Source: Geobacter sp. (lineage in GTDB: Bacteria; Desulfobacterota; Desulfuromonadia; Geobacterales; Geobacteraceae). From it: a DNA stretch of 64,000 nucleotides. The stretch is from contig POSG01000001.1 of the NCBI GenBank assembly GCA_003314535.1, positions 62,001 to 126,000 on the forward strand, in the 5' to 3' direction. The notes below the pieces were generated by a model, which had not been told where the DNA came from, did no database searches, and worked only from the letters and a program-made list of their open reading frames with translations. Below are positions 41,791 through 50,005 of the stretch, one piece after another. The translations under genes were made by a program, and so were the position numbers. Position 1 is the first letter of the stretch. Each line of letters starts with the position of its first letter.

Positions 41791-41817
41791 TAAATTTTTC
41801 GACTCTGCGGCCGAAGA
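41791..41817 (+). promoter_or_regulatory. FliA (sigma28)-type promoter of the cheW-cheA operon
   Basis: TAAA (41791-41794, followed by TTTT), 15 bases, GCCGAAGA (41810-41817): 10 of 12 consensus positions. It is about 100 bases upstream of the cheW ATG, with a GGGAG ribosome binding site between. Confidence 0.65.
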
Positions 41818-41916
41818 GAAAGTAAAAGGGCACGCCCCCCCGCCATTCCTGTACCATCACGCTATTTAATTGCCGGCGGAAGCATAGATCATCTGTTTTA
41901 AAGGGAGATTCCAATT

Positions 41917-42414
41917 ATGGCGACTGCAGTTAATTTCAAGTCAGAAGAATCCCAGGCAGAACTCATCCAGCTTGTAAGCTTCAATCTTGACCGAGAGGAA
42001 TACGGTGTCTATGTATTGAAAGTCAGGGAAATCATCCGCATGTCGAACGTGACGCGGGTACCGAACACCCCGTATTACGTTGAGGGTGTCATCAATCTGA
42101 GGGGCAAGGTTATACCGATCATCTCCCTTCGGAAAAAATTCTCGCTTTCAGAAAAGGAAAACGACAAACAGACCCGCATTATTGTCATGGACGTGGATGG
42201 CGAACTGATGGGCTTCATTGTCGACTCTGTCTCCGAAGTCATCAGGGTATCGGCCGGTGAAATTCAGCCACCCCCCTCAGTTGTCAACGGCGGAGTGGAC
42301 CAGGAGTATCTTTCAGGGGTCATCAACCGAGCTGATCGCCTTCTTGTCCTGCTCGACCTCGAACGGGTATTCTCACAGTCCGAAAGGGAATCCCTGATCA
42401 ATTCGTCCCTGTAA
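41917..42414 (+). CDS. cheW: Chemotaxis coupling protein CheW
   Basis: A 165-residue CheW with the two SH3-like subdomains: ELIQLVSFNLDREEYGVYVLKVREI at the start, TRVPNTPYYVEGVINLRGKVIPIISLRKKF near 50, and IIVMDVDGELMGFIVDSVSEVI near 95. It links receptors to CheA at the membrane. GGGAG lies 7 bases before the ATG. First gene of a six-gene plus-strand operon. Confidence 0.96.
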   Translation: MATAVNFKSEESQAELIQLVSFNLDREEYGVYVLKVREIIRMSNVTRVPNTPYYVEGVINLRGKVIPIISLRKKFSLSEKENDKQTRIIVMDVDGELMGFIVDSVSEVIRVSAGEIQPPPSVVNGGVDQEYLSGVINRADRLLVLLDLERVFSQSERESLINSSL

Positions 42415-42468
42415 TTGGAAGATTGAACGTTATTCGGAAACATTATGTTTCCATCAAAGGAGCTGAAG

Positions 42469-44280
42469 ATGGCAATACTGTGCGAAGACGAAGAGCTTTT
42501 GGAAGGTTTCTTGGCCGAAACGTCCGAGCTTCTGGAAAAACTGGATGACGACCTGGTCGCCTTGGAAAAGGCGCCTGAAGAGATCGAACTTCTGAACGGC
42601 ATCTTCCGATCGATTCACACGGTCAAAGGCGCTTCAAGCTTTCTCGGCTTCGATCTCCTGGTAAAGATAACGCACAAGACCGAGGACGTTCTCAATCGCC
42701 TGCGCAAGGACGAACTCAAGGTTACACCCGAAATCATGGATGTTGTCCTTGAAGCTGTAGATCACATCAAGCTCCTCGTCAATGATATTCGAAACGGTGA
42801 AATCGTCGAGCGTGAACTTGATGAGATCATCAACAAGCTGATACCCTACATATCAGATGCTTTTCGGGAATCAGCAGTTCTCCACATGGAATCCGCCGGA
42901 ACCTCCGAGCGCGAGAAAGAAGTCCCTGCAAGCCCTGTCCAAACGGAACTGGAAACGGAGGCTGCAGCTCCAGCCCAGGAGCGTCCACGGATCGAGGCAG
43001 CCCCTGCACCTTCTCCGCAACCGCCGAAGCCGAACTCTTCCAAAACTGTCGCTCGAGGCGAAGAGCTGTCCGACAACACCACAGTGCGAATCGACGTAAA
43101 ACGGCTCGATGACCTGATGAACCAGGTCGGCGAAATAGTCCTGGAACGTAACAGGATCCTGCAGATGAACCAGGATTACCTGGCCAGGGAAAATACCGCA
43201 AATTTCGGCGAAGAATTCAGCAAGCTTGCAAAACGCATCGACTTCGTAACCTCCGAACTCCAAATGCAGGTGTTGAAAATTCGAATGATACCGGTGGAAA
43301 AAGTGTTCAAGAAATTCCCGCGCATCGTGAGGAATCTGTCCCGCGACCTTGGGAAAGAGGTCGATCTGGAAATCAACGGTGAAGAAACGGAACTGGACAG
43401 GTCTGTCGTGGACGAAATAGGCGACCCCCTCATTCACCTGATTCGCAATGCTCTCGACCATGGCGTGGAAGACCCGGAAGAGCGCGTGGCGGCCGGGAAA
43501 CCTCGCACCGGCAAGGTTGTGCTGTCGGCAACCCATGAAGGAAACAATATAATCATCAGCATCAAGGACGACGGCAAGGGAATAGATCCGGAAAAACTGG
43601 CGCGCAAGGCGCTTGACAAGGGTTTGGTTACCGAGGACCAGATAGCCGGCATGTCCGGCAAGGAAATCCTCGACCTCATCTTCCTTCCCGGCTTTTCCAC
43701 CAAGGAAAAGGCAACCGACGTCTCCGGACGCGGTGTGGGAATGGACGTTGTAAAGACAAACATAAGAAAGCTCAACGGGATAATCGAGATTAGAAGCGAA
43801 GTCGGCAAGGGTTCCGAGTTCATCCTCAAGCTTCCGCTTACACTGGCCATTATCCAGTCACTGCTTGTCGACGTCGAAAACGAGGTATACTCCATACCGC
43901 TGGCAGCGGTCCTCGAAACACTCAAGGTCGACACCAGCTCTTTCCACGTTGTCGGCGGGCAGGAAGTGCTGAAACTGAGGGATTCCGTTCTGCCCCTGCT
44001 TCGCCTGCAGAAGCTGTTCGGAGTCCAGGGAAGCGAAACTTCCCTCAACCAGAGTTATGTGGTCATTATCGGAGTCGCCGAAAAAAGAATGGGGCTCATA
44101 GTGTCCAGGCTCTTGGGACAGCAGGAGGTCGCCATAAAATCACTCGGAAAGTATCTGGCTGATGCGCCCGGAATCGCGGGATCGACCATCCTGGGCGATG
44201 GCAGGGTTGCCCTGATCGTGGATCCGGCGGGGATAATCGAAATGGAGGAATCGGGCGTAACCGGCGCCTGGGCCGCTTGA
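42469..44280 (+). CDS. cheA: Chemotaxis histidine kinase CheA
   Basis: A 603-residue kinase. HPt domain at 1-110 with the phosphorylated His50 in FRSIHTVKGASSFLGF; a Pro/Ala/Glu linker 130-205 without a recognisable CheY-binding P2 domain; dimerisation helices from about 210; ATPase domain with N-box LIRNALDHGVEDP, G1 DDGKGIDPEKL and G2 GRGVGMDVV; and a CheW-like regulatory domain 460-595. It phosphorylates CheB and normally CheY, but no cheY is in this locus. I chose ATG 42469, which has AAAGGAG six bases upstream; an in-frame ATG at 42445 would add MFPSKELK, curiously like the start of CheB (MFPSKDRK). Confidence 0.95.
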   Translation: MAILCEDEELLEGFLAETSELLEKLDDDLVALEKAPEEIELLNGIFRSIHTVKGASSFLGFDLLVKITHKTEDVLNRLRKDELKVTPEIMDVVLEAVDHIKLLVNDIRNGEIVERELDEIINKLIPYISDAFRESAVLHMESAGTSEREKEVPASPVQTELETEAAAPAQERPRIEAAPAPSPQPPKPNSSKTVARGEELSDNTTVRIDVKRLDDLMNQVGEIVLERNRILQMNQDYLARENTANFGEEFSKLAKRIDFVTSELQMQVLKIRMIPVEKVFKKFPRIVRNLSRDLGKEVDLEINGEETELDRSVVDEIGDPLIHLIRNALDHGVEDPEERVAAGKPRTGKVVLSATHEGNNIIISIKDDGKGIDPEKLARKALDKGLVTEDQIAGMSGKEILDLIFLPGFSTKEKATDVSGRGVGMDVVKTNIRKLNGIIEIRSEVGKGSEFILKLPLTLAIIQSLLVDVENEVYSIPLAAVLETLKVDTSSFHVVGGQEVLKLRDSVLPLLRLQKLFGVQGSETSLNQSYVVIIGVAEKRMGLIVSRLLGQQEVAIKSLGKYLADAPGIAGSTILGDGRVALIVDPAGIIEMEESGVTGAWAA

Positions 44281-44396
44281 CATCTGACCCGCTTTACTTG
44301 GAAACCGGCCCCAGCTGCCGGTTTCCAAGCAATAACGGAGACAATCGGACTCTGCATTGATGTGCTCCTGAAATTTAAACAGACAATGAACTTGGG

Positions 44397-45233
44397 ATGG
44401 CTATGAAATTATCCGATGCGGATTTCGAGATATTAAGGGATTTCATATATGATACCTGCGGAATGTTCTTCACCATTCAGAAAAAGTATTTTGTGGAGAG
44501 CAGGATCGCAAAAAGAATGGAAAAGCTTTCCATAAAAAGCCCGGGCGAATACATACGCTCTCTGAAAAACGGTGCAGGATCGATCGAGCTCAAGCAGTTG
44601 CTGAACGACCTCACCACCAACGAGACCTATTTCTTCCGCAATCCTCCGCAGCTCAAGGCGCTGGAAAACCAGCTACTGCCCGAAGTCGCGACTCCCAAGG
44701 AAAAAATCGGTTTCCGCAGGCTGAAAATATGGAGCGCCGGTTCATCTTCAGGCGAAGAAGCATATACCCTTGCCATGGTAATGCTGGAAAAATGCGAGAC
44801 CCTCCTGAAGAAATGGACTTTCGAGATAGTCGGCACCGACATCAACGACGAAGTGCTCGCAAAGGCCAGGGAGGGCGTATACAACTCTTATTCGGTGAGA
44901 CATGTCCCGGAATATTACATGCGGAAATATTTCAGGAAAGAGTCCGGCGAGCGGTATGCCATCTCTCCGGAAGTAAAAAAATACGTCAACTTCCAGCATC
45001 TCAATCTGTATGACGACAACAAGATGATTTTCATGAAGACCTTCGACTTCATCTTCTGCGCCAACGTGCTGATCTATTTCGACACCGCATCGAAGTCAAA
45101 GGTGGTGCAGCATTTCTATAACAACATGCAACCCTATGGCTACTTCTTCGTCGGACAGTCGGAATCTCTTCACGGAGTCAGCGACAAATTCAAGACCGTC
45201 CATTTCCCAGGTGGATTTGCCTACAAGAAATAG
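44397..45233 (+). CDS. cheR: Chemotaxis protein methyltransferase CheR
   Basis: A 278-residue SAM enzyme that methylates glutamates of chemoreceptors. N-terminal helical domain (ILRDFIYDTCGMFF, LTTNETYFFRNPPQLKAL near residue 80), SAM site RLKIWSAGSSSGEEAYTLAM near 110, EIVGTDINDEVLAKAREGVY near 150 and FDFIFCANVLIYFD near 220. Presence of CheR and CheB shows that adaptation by receptor methylation is intended, although no receptor is encoded here. Confidence 0.95.
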   Translation: MAMKLSDADFEILRDFIYDTCGMFFTIQKKYFVESRIAKRMEKLSIKSPGEYIRSLKNGAGSIELKQLLNDLTTNETYFFRNPPQLKALENQLLPEVATPKEKIGFRRLKIWSAGSSSGEEAYTLAMVMLEKCETLLKKWTFEIVGTDINDEVLAKAREGVYNSYSVRHVPEYYMRKYFRKESGERYAISPEVKKYVNFQHLNLYDDNKMIFMKTFDFIFCANVLIYFDTASKSKVVQHFYNNMQPYGYFFVGQSESLHGVSDKFKTVHFPGGFAYKK

Positions 45234-45251
45234 CGGTTGAGGAGGAGCAAA

Positions 45252-46154
45252 GTGGAAACGATCGGCAGACTGGACAAAGCACAGCAACTGGTAAAGGGAA
45301 TCCACGAACTCCCCACGATACCCGAAATTGCCACGAAAGTTCTTGACCTCTTTGACAAACCGGATGTGGAACTGGAAGAACTGGCGGATACAATCCTCGT
45401 TGACCAGGTAATGGCCTCGCGCGTGATCAAGATTGTGAATTCGCCCTTCTTCAAACCAATGCACGAGATCAAGTCGCTCAAGCGAGCGCTGATCTACCTC
45501 GGTTTCCGCCAGATCCGCCATATCGCTCTAACCTGCTCGATTATCGATGCCTTTGAAGGGAAAAGCGGGGTGTTCGATGTCAAGACTTTCTGGGAGCATT
45601 CGTTCGGGGTCGGCGTCGTCTCGAAGATAATCGCGCAGCGCATTCGCTATCCTGAAATCGAAAAAGCATACATTGTGGGGATAGTGCATGACATCGGTGA
45701 AGTTTTTCTCAGTTACTATCTCAAGGACGGCTTTCAGAAAGTAGTCGACGACATCAAGGGAACAACCCGCAACTTCATGGAAACCGAAGAGAAATTGCTG
45801 GGCACCACTCACTGCGAGATAGGTTACTGTCTGGCCAGAAACTGGAACTTCCCTGCAGAATACTGCGATGTCATAGCCAATCACCATTCCCCGGCAAGCG
45901 CGGAACAAGACCCCACACTCGCCGCGATCATAAACCTTGCCGATCTCTTCTGCTCCGTACGTCAACTGGACTACGGCGGCAGGGAATGGGTCAGCTTCAA
46001 CCTCGCAGATGAGCCCGCATGGGACATTCTGAAATCATTCTCGCCCGCATTCGTCGATATGGACGTGGAAAGATTCTGTTATGAATTGGATGAGCGCGTA
46101 CCGGAAATCGAGGATCTGGTCAACTCGCTCTTCGAAGGCATGATAAAAAGGTAA
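45252..46154 (+). CDS. HDOD domain protein (first copy)
   Basis: A 300-residue protein consisting of one HDOD domain: LVKGIHELPTIPEIATKVLDLF near 10, SRVIKIVNSPFFKPMHEIKSLKRALIYLGF near 60, AYIVGIVHDIGEV near 140 and VIANHHSP near 215. HDOD proteins look like HD-GYP or HD hydrolases but mostly lack full catalytic sets; they are found in chemotaxis and c-di-GMP networks as adaptors. I take the GTG at 45252 as start (GGAGGAG four bases upstream). It sits between cheR and cheB with short spacers, so it is part of the same message. Confidence 0.9.
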   Translation: METIGRLDKAQQLVKGIHELPTIPEIATKVLDLFDKPDVELEELADTILVDQVMASRVIKIVNSPFFKPMHEIKSLKRALIYLGFRQIRHIALTCSIIDAFEGKSGVFDVKTFWEHSFGVGVVSKIIAQRIRYPEIEKAYIVGIVHDIGEVFLSYYLKDGFQKVVDDIKGTTRNFMETEEKLLGTTHCEIGYCLARNWNFPAEYCDVIANHHSPASAEQDPTLAAIINLADLFCSVRQLDYGGREWVSFNLADEPAWDILKSFSPAFVDMDVERFCYELDERVPEIEDLVNSLFEGMIKR

Positions 46155-46160
46155 CCATAC

Positions 46161-47246
46161 ATGTTTCCCAGCAAGGACCGAAAAATCCGCGTACTGGTTG
46201 TTGACGACTCATCCTTCATGCGCATGGCCATAAGGCGCATACTTGACCGCGATCCGGAAATCGAAGTGATCGGAACTGCGGCCAACGGCGCCGAAGGTGT
46301 CCGCAAAGCCGTGGAAATGAAGCCGGACCTGGTAACCATGGACGTTGAAATGCCTGTAATGGACGGTATCACCGCCCTGAAGCAGATAATGGCGAAGGCG
46401 CCCGCCAAGGTGATCATGGTTTCCACCCTCACCAACGAGGGCGCCAAGGCCACATTCGACGCACTGGAAGCAGGAGCGGTCGACTACATCCCGAAAAACA
46501 TAACCGATTCCACCCAGGCGCAGGACATATTCCGCGAAGAGCTGCTGCGCAAGGTCAAGGGAGCGGTCCGATCGGCCGGCACTCGCAAGACGTCCGCAGT
46601 CCCATGCCGCGAGGCTTCAATCGTCAGGCGTATAACCGAAGCGAGAATACCAAATGCCAAGGTAAGTTACGTGGCGATCGGCGCCTCTACAGGAGGACCG
46701 GTAGCGCTACAGGAAGTGCTTTCCCGCATACCTGTCAACTTCCCCTATGGAATCATTGTGGCAATACACATGCCCAAGGCTTTTACAGGTCCGTATGCGG
46801 ATCGCCTCAATGCCAAATGCTCCATTACCATAAAGGAGGCGTCCGACGGCGACATTCTCAAGCCGGGCACTGCGCTGATAGCGCCTGGAGGAATGCATAC
46901 CCTGCTCAACCGCCGGCCCGGAGGGATTACCGTGCACCCCGTGCCTGCCGGTGAATATCCGAAATACACTTACGTCCCCTCAATCGACCTGATGATGACA
47001 TCCCTTGCCGACGCTTGCGGAGGATCCGCCCTTGGAGTCATACTGACGGGAATGGGAAACGACGGGTTCAAGGGGATGCAACATCTCAAAAACAAAGGTG
47101 GAGTAAGCCTGGTGCAGGACGAGGAATCTTCAACCATTTACGGCATGCCAAGAGCATGTGCGGAAGGAGGTGTGGCGGACGTGATCCTGCCGCTAACCCA
47201 GATTGGATTCGAGATTGCGAAAATCGCTGAAAGAGCATATAAATAG
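46161..47246 (+). CDS. cheB: Chemotaxis response regulator protein-glutamate methylesterase CheB
   Basis: A 361-residue CheB. Receiver domain 1-125 with the acidic pair VVDDSSFMRM and the phosphorylated aspartate in LVTMDVEMPVMDGITAL, lysine at IMVSTLT. Methylesterase domain from about 175 with the catalytic serine in VAIGASTGGPVALQEVL, histidine in IIVAIHMPKAFTG and aspartate in ILTGMGNDGFKGM. It removes methyl groups from receptors when phosphorylated by CheA. Six bases after the HDOD gene. Confidence 0.96.
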   Translation: MFPSKDRKIRVLVVDDSSFMRMAIRRILDRDPEIEVIGTAANGAEGVRKAVEMKPDLVTMDVEMPVMDGITALKQIMAKAPAKVIMVSTLTNEGAKATFDALEAGAVDYIPKNITDSTQAQDIFREELLRKVKGAVRSAGTRKTSAVPCREASIVRRITEARIPNAKVSYVAIGASTGGPVALQEVLSRIPVNFPYGIIVAIHMPKAFTGPYADRLNAKCSITIKEASDGDILKPGTALIAPGGMHTLLNRRPGGITVHPVPAGEYPKYTYVPSIDLMMTSLADACGGSALGVILTGMGNDGFKGMQHLKNKGGVSLVQDEESSTIYGMPRACAEGGVADVILPLTQIGFEIAKIAERAYK

Positions 47247-47288
47247 CGACGGCATTCAGGTGATGCAAAAATTTTACGAGGTAAGAGA

Positions 47289-48146
47289 ATGAACAGTGAA
47301 CTTGAAAAAACCATCATGTCGGCTGGAGACCTGCCTACCATACCCGTGGTCGCGACCAAGGTCATGCAGCTTATTGAAAGCGACCGCGCGACCGCGGAAG
47401 AAATATCAAAAGTCGTTTCTACAGACCCTGCAGTAGCGGCAAGGGTTCTCAAGATTTCCAATTCCTCCTTCTACGGTCGCCAAGGGAAGATCCAAAACCT
47501 GTCGGCAGCCATCGTCCTCCTTGGATTCTCCACACTCAAGAGCATTGTGGTAACCGCTTCGGTCAGGCAGGTATACCAGCCATTCGGCCTGACGGAAAAG
47601 ATGCTCTGGGAGCACTCCTTCGGCGCCGGCCTTGCAGCCAGAATAATCGCAGGGAAAGTCGGCGGCGTGGACCAGGAAGACGCTTTTCTCGCCGGGTTGT
47701 TCCACGATATCGGAAAGGTCATCATGAACAGCCATGACCGGTCCAAATTCCAGTTGGTGATGGAACGATGCTACAACGAGGAAATAGGCTTCAGCGAAGC
47801 CGAAAAGGGTGTATATTCATTCACCCACGAAGAAGTGGGCGCACTAGTGATTCAAAAATGGAATTTTCCGGATACACTGACTGAAACGGTTCTCCGGCAC
47901 CACACCTTCGCTTTCTCAGACCTCAACGACCTTTCCCTGCTCCACCTCACGGCAGTTGTGGGATTGGCTGACCTCTTCTGCCTGCGACTGGGAATCGGGC
48001 AACGGTACCCAAATGACGAAATTCCTTTGGCAGACAGCAAGCCGGCGAACTTCCTGGGCATGAATGAGGACACAATAAACCGCCTTCTGGAAGATTTCAG
48101 CGAGGCATATGAGAACGACCGGAGCTCGCTGACTGCCGCTGCTTAG
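47289..48146 (+). CDS. HDOD domain protein (second copy)
   Basis: A 285-residue HDOD protein, paralogous to the first copy: AGDLPTIPVVATKVMQLIESDR near 10, RVLKISNSSFYGRQGKIQNLSAAIVLLGF near 55, AFLAGLFHDIGKVIMNSHDR near 135 and TETVLRHHTF near 200. Last gene of the operon, followed 26 bases later by a strong terminator. Two HDOD proteins in one che operon point to a signalling output other than, or additional to, the flagellar switch; this is inference. Confidence 0.9.
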   Translation: MNSELEKTIMSAGDLPTIPVVATKVMQLIESDRATAEEISKVVSTDPAVAARVLKISNSSFYGRQGKIQNLSAAIVLLGFSTLKSIVVTASVRQVYQPFGLTEKMLWEHSFGAGLAARIIAGKVGGVDQEDAFLAGLFHDIGKVIMNSHDRSKFQLVMERCYNEEIGFSEAEKGVYSFTHEEVGALVIQKWNFPDTLTETVLRHHTFAFSDLNDLSLLHLTAVVGLADLFCLRLGIGQRYPNDEIPLADSKPANFLGMNEDTINRLLEDFSEAYENDRSSLTAAA

Positions 48147-48171
48147 CATTGTCCATGTCCGAAGACGGAAA

Positions 48172-48199
48172 AAGGGTCCGTATGGGCCCTTTTTTTTTC
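48172..48199 (+). terminator. Bidirectional terminator between the che operon and the GGDEF gene
   Basis: An 8-bp stem (aagggtcc with gggccctt, one G-U pair, loop gtat) followed by nine T on the plus strand and preceded by five A, which give a T-run on the minus strand. It can end both the cheW operon and the convergent GGDEF message, whose stop codon is at 48235. Confidence 0.88.
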
Positions 48200-48234
48200 A
48201 CGCCATTTCTTATCGGTCTACCGCCACTTCTCCT

Positions 48235-49383
48235 TCACTTTACCCTGGCAATACCGACTTCCTGCGGACTCTCTCCACCCGGATGACATTTTCCGCTTGC
48301 TGTGCCGGATTTTGCCTGGAAAACGCAAACCCGGTTTTTCCCGGACCTTTTCGCCTCATAGAGAGCCTGGTCCGCATGCGAAACCAGCTCCCTCACCGTG
48401 CAAGGATCCTTTGCAGAACGGTGTGAAATCCCAACGCTGGCGGTTACCCGAATCTGTTTGCCGTTATATGTGACCGTAGTACGTGACAGTTTTTTCCTTA
48501 TTCTTTCCCCGATCTCCACTGCACCCAACGGTAATACCGCAGGAAGCATGACCGAAAACTCTTCTCCACCGCTGCGCGCGACAACATCCGCCCCCCTCGT
48601 GGATTCACGGAGAATTCGCGCAACCATCTGCAGCACCCTGTCTCCCGCCGGATGCCCGTAGGTATCATTGATCATCTTGAAATTGTCCACATCAACGACC
48701 AAAAGTGAGAACGGCGCAACCTCTCGCTTTCTCCCTTCCAACACCAGCATTTCCTCGAGAACCCGTCGATTGAACAGTCCGGTTAGACCGTCCCTCATGG
48801 AAAGATCCTTGATCTTGCCGTAATCTATGGAGTTTCGAAGTGCCGCGGCCAGGATCTCCATCAGTCCCTGGAGCATGTTCTCGGAAAAGTGGCTAATGAA
48901 GTTGAATTCCGAATAAACCGTGACACTGCCCAGGTTCGTCGGCAATTCGAGACAAGCCTTGTTCCCGAATAGAAGGCTCCCGGCCGGCCCTGCAAGCCCG
49001 AGGTGCCGGTAGTCTTTCACATCATGGGCACGCAGACCGGAATAGTTCCTCATGATCACTTCCAGGTCTTCGGTAGAATTATTCATGTCCCTGGGGGTAA
49101 ACGCCATTATGCGTTCTTCAGCCCCGGCCTGAAGCGAGACAACCAAAAGGTTATAATGAAAATAATCGTAAATTCTTCGAGCTGCAGAAGCCAGGACTTC
49201 CTCCAAGATCAGCGAGGATGATACTATGCGGCAAAAATCTGAGATAAATGTCATTTCTTTCAGATTTCGTCTCATTCCCATGACATCGCAGACATTCCCT
49301 ACAAGCTGTCCCAGTCTCCCGCCGGACCTTTTCGGAAAGCCGCCCTGCCCAAGAAAGTCCGATATAAGCATTGCACTATTCAT
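48235..49383 (-). CDS. GAF-GGDEF diguanylate cyclase
   Basis: A 382-residue soluble protein. A GAF-like sensor domain spans about 45-200 (FCRIVSSSLILEEVLASAARRIYDYFHYNLLV), followed by a GGDEF domain 205-365 with LSMRDGLTGLFNRR, DVDNFKMINDTYGHPAGD and the active-site loop SGGEEF. The RxxD inhibitory site (RGAD) is five residues before GGEEF, so product inhibition by c-di-GMP is expected. It makes c-di-GMP from GTP. It faces the che operon across a shared terminator and follows a small FlgM-like gene on its own strand. Confidence 0.92.
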   Translation of the reverse strand: MNSAMLISDFLGQGGFPKRSGGRLGQLVGNVCDVMGMRRNLKEMTFISDFCRIVSSSLILEEVLASAARRIYDYFHYNLLVVSLQAGAEERIMAFTPRDMNNSTEDLEVIMRNYSGLRAHDVKDYRHLGLAGPAGSLLFGNKACLELPTNLGSVTVYSEFNFISHFSENMLQGLMEILAAALRNSIDYGKIKDLSMRDGLTGLFNRRVLEEMLVLEGRKREVAPFSLLVVDVDNFKMINDTYGHPAGDRVLQMVARILRESTRGADVVARSGGEEFSVMLPAVLPLGAVEIGERIRKKLSRTTVTYNGKQIRVTASVGISHRSAKDPCTVRELVSHADQALYEAKRSGKNRVCVFQAKSGTASGKCHPGGESPQEVGIARVK

Positions 49384-49414
49384 GATTCATTTTCTCCAGT
49401 CAGGTATTCAGCTC

Positions 49415-49606
49415 CTAACTTTCATTAAACGTGCCATCTTCGAGAGGATCGTTTTCACAACGCCGCTTCGCTTCGTCGGAAATCATAACGCTGTCCCGAT
49501 TTTCACTATGCTTCATGCTCCCGGCTTTCCCCCGCTTCCATGCAGAACCGGTGCCATTTCCTGTCGCGGGAGTCACTTTCCCGATTCTCGTAACCTCGTC
49601 ACTCAT
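49415..49606 (-). CDS. Small FlgM-like protein, 63 residues
   Basis: MSDEVTRIGKVTPATGNGTG at the start, then a basic linker and DSVMISDEAKRRCEND. The last part resembles the DRVSLSSEAK-type segment of FlgM anti-sigma28 proteins and of other short flagellar-regulon proteins, but the C-terminal sigma-binding helices of FlgM are missing, so this is not an assigned FlgM. It ends 31 bases before the GGDEF gene and has a sigma28-like promoter about 50 bases upstream, with AAGAG before the ATG. Real gene status is likely but not certain. Confidence 0.5.
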   Translation of the reverse strand: MSDEVTRIGKVTPATGNGTGSAWKRGKAGSMKHSENRDSVMISDEAKRRCENDPLEDGTFNES

Positions 49607-50005
49607 AGTATTTCTCTTATTTTTTTCGACATTAATCTGCTTTTACAGCTACTTATCGTCAGCCAGAAAAATAGCTTAAGGCAAAACAAAAATATACTCT
49701 TGAGAATTAAACAGCAACAATGCTCTGACATCCCATTCACTATCCGGAGAGCCCGTAATTATGACGCCCTGTTTCAAATTTTTGACACTGCGATAACATG
49801 CCGCGCAAACGAAGCATTTCAAAAGATATTTACCGCTCCAACGCCCCCACCTGCAGCATGCGGAATGTTCCGCTTCATTGCAACACCAAGAAAGCCCCAT
49901 GGGCATTAGAAAATGATTCAAGTTTTCCGACAATACAACCGATATGAAGAGAGGAGAAGATGTACGAAAATCACAACGTATGACTTTAACAATGGGGATT
50001 GGAAT
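49607..50005. other. 399-base spacer between FlgM-like gene and TPR gene
   Basis: Contains the minus-strand sigma28-like promoter (49653-49679) and, near its right end, a seven-codon ORF with a very good ribosome binding site (49960-49983). A minus-strand cysteine-rich frame at 49676-49933 has no usable start and is not called. Confidence 0.5.
49653..49679 (-). promoter_or_regulatory. FliA (sigma28)-like promoter of the FlgM-like/GGDEF unit
   Basis: On the minus strand TTAA (49676-49679), 15 bases, GACGATAA (49653-49660), against TAAA-N15-GCCGATAA: 10 of 12 positions. The position about 47 bases upstream of the small gene is right for a promoter. Confidence 0.5.

Larger units (their letters stand above)
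41609..41916. other. 308-base spacer between FIST gene and cheW
   Basis: Holds the FIST terminator (41637-41675) and the cheW sigma28-like promoter (41791-41817). An AT-rich dyad (gtcgaaaaa at 41766-41774 facing tttttcgac near 41795-41803) overlaps the promoter's -35 side and might be a regulator site. No gene seen. Confidence 0.6.

Noticed and set aside
41823-41849. Alternative sigma28 match (TAAA-N15-GCCATTCC) upstream of cheW
   Set aside because: Only half of the -10 positions match; the site at 41791-41817 is clearly better.
49226-49909. Plus-strand open frame of 227 codons overlapping the GGDEF start and the FlgM-like gene
   Set aside because: It runs antisense to coding sequence for half its length, has no ribosome binding site, and composition unlike the other genes.
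49676-49933. Minus-strand cysteine-rich frame with a zf-HC2-like LKCFVCAACYRSVKNLK segment
   Set aside because: Spacing does not fit the zinc-finger family, the only starts (TTG, two ATGs) have no ribosome binding site, and it overlaps the sigma28-like promoter; kept only as a note.
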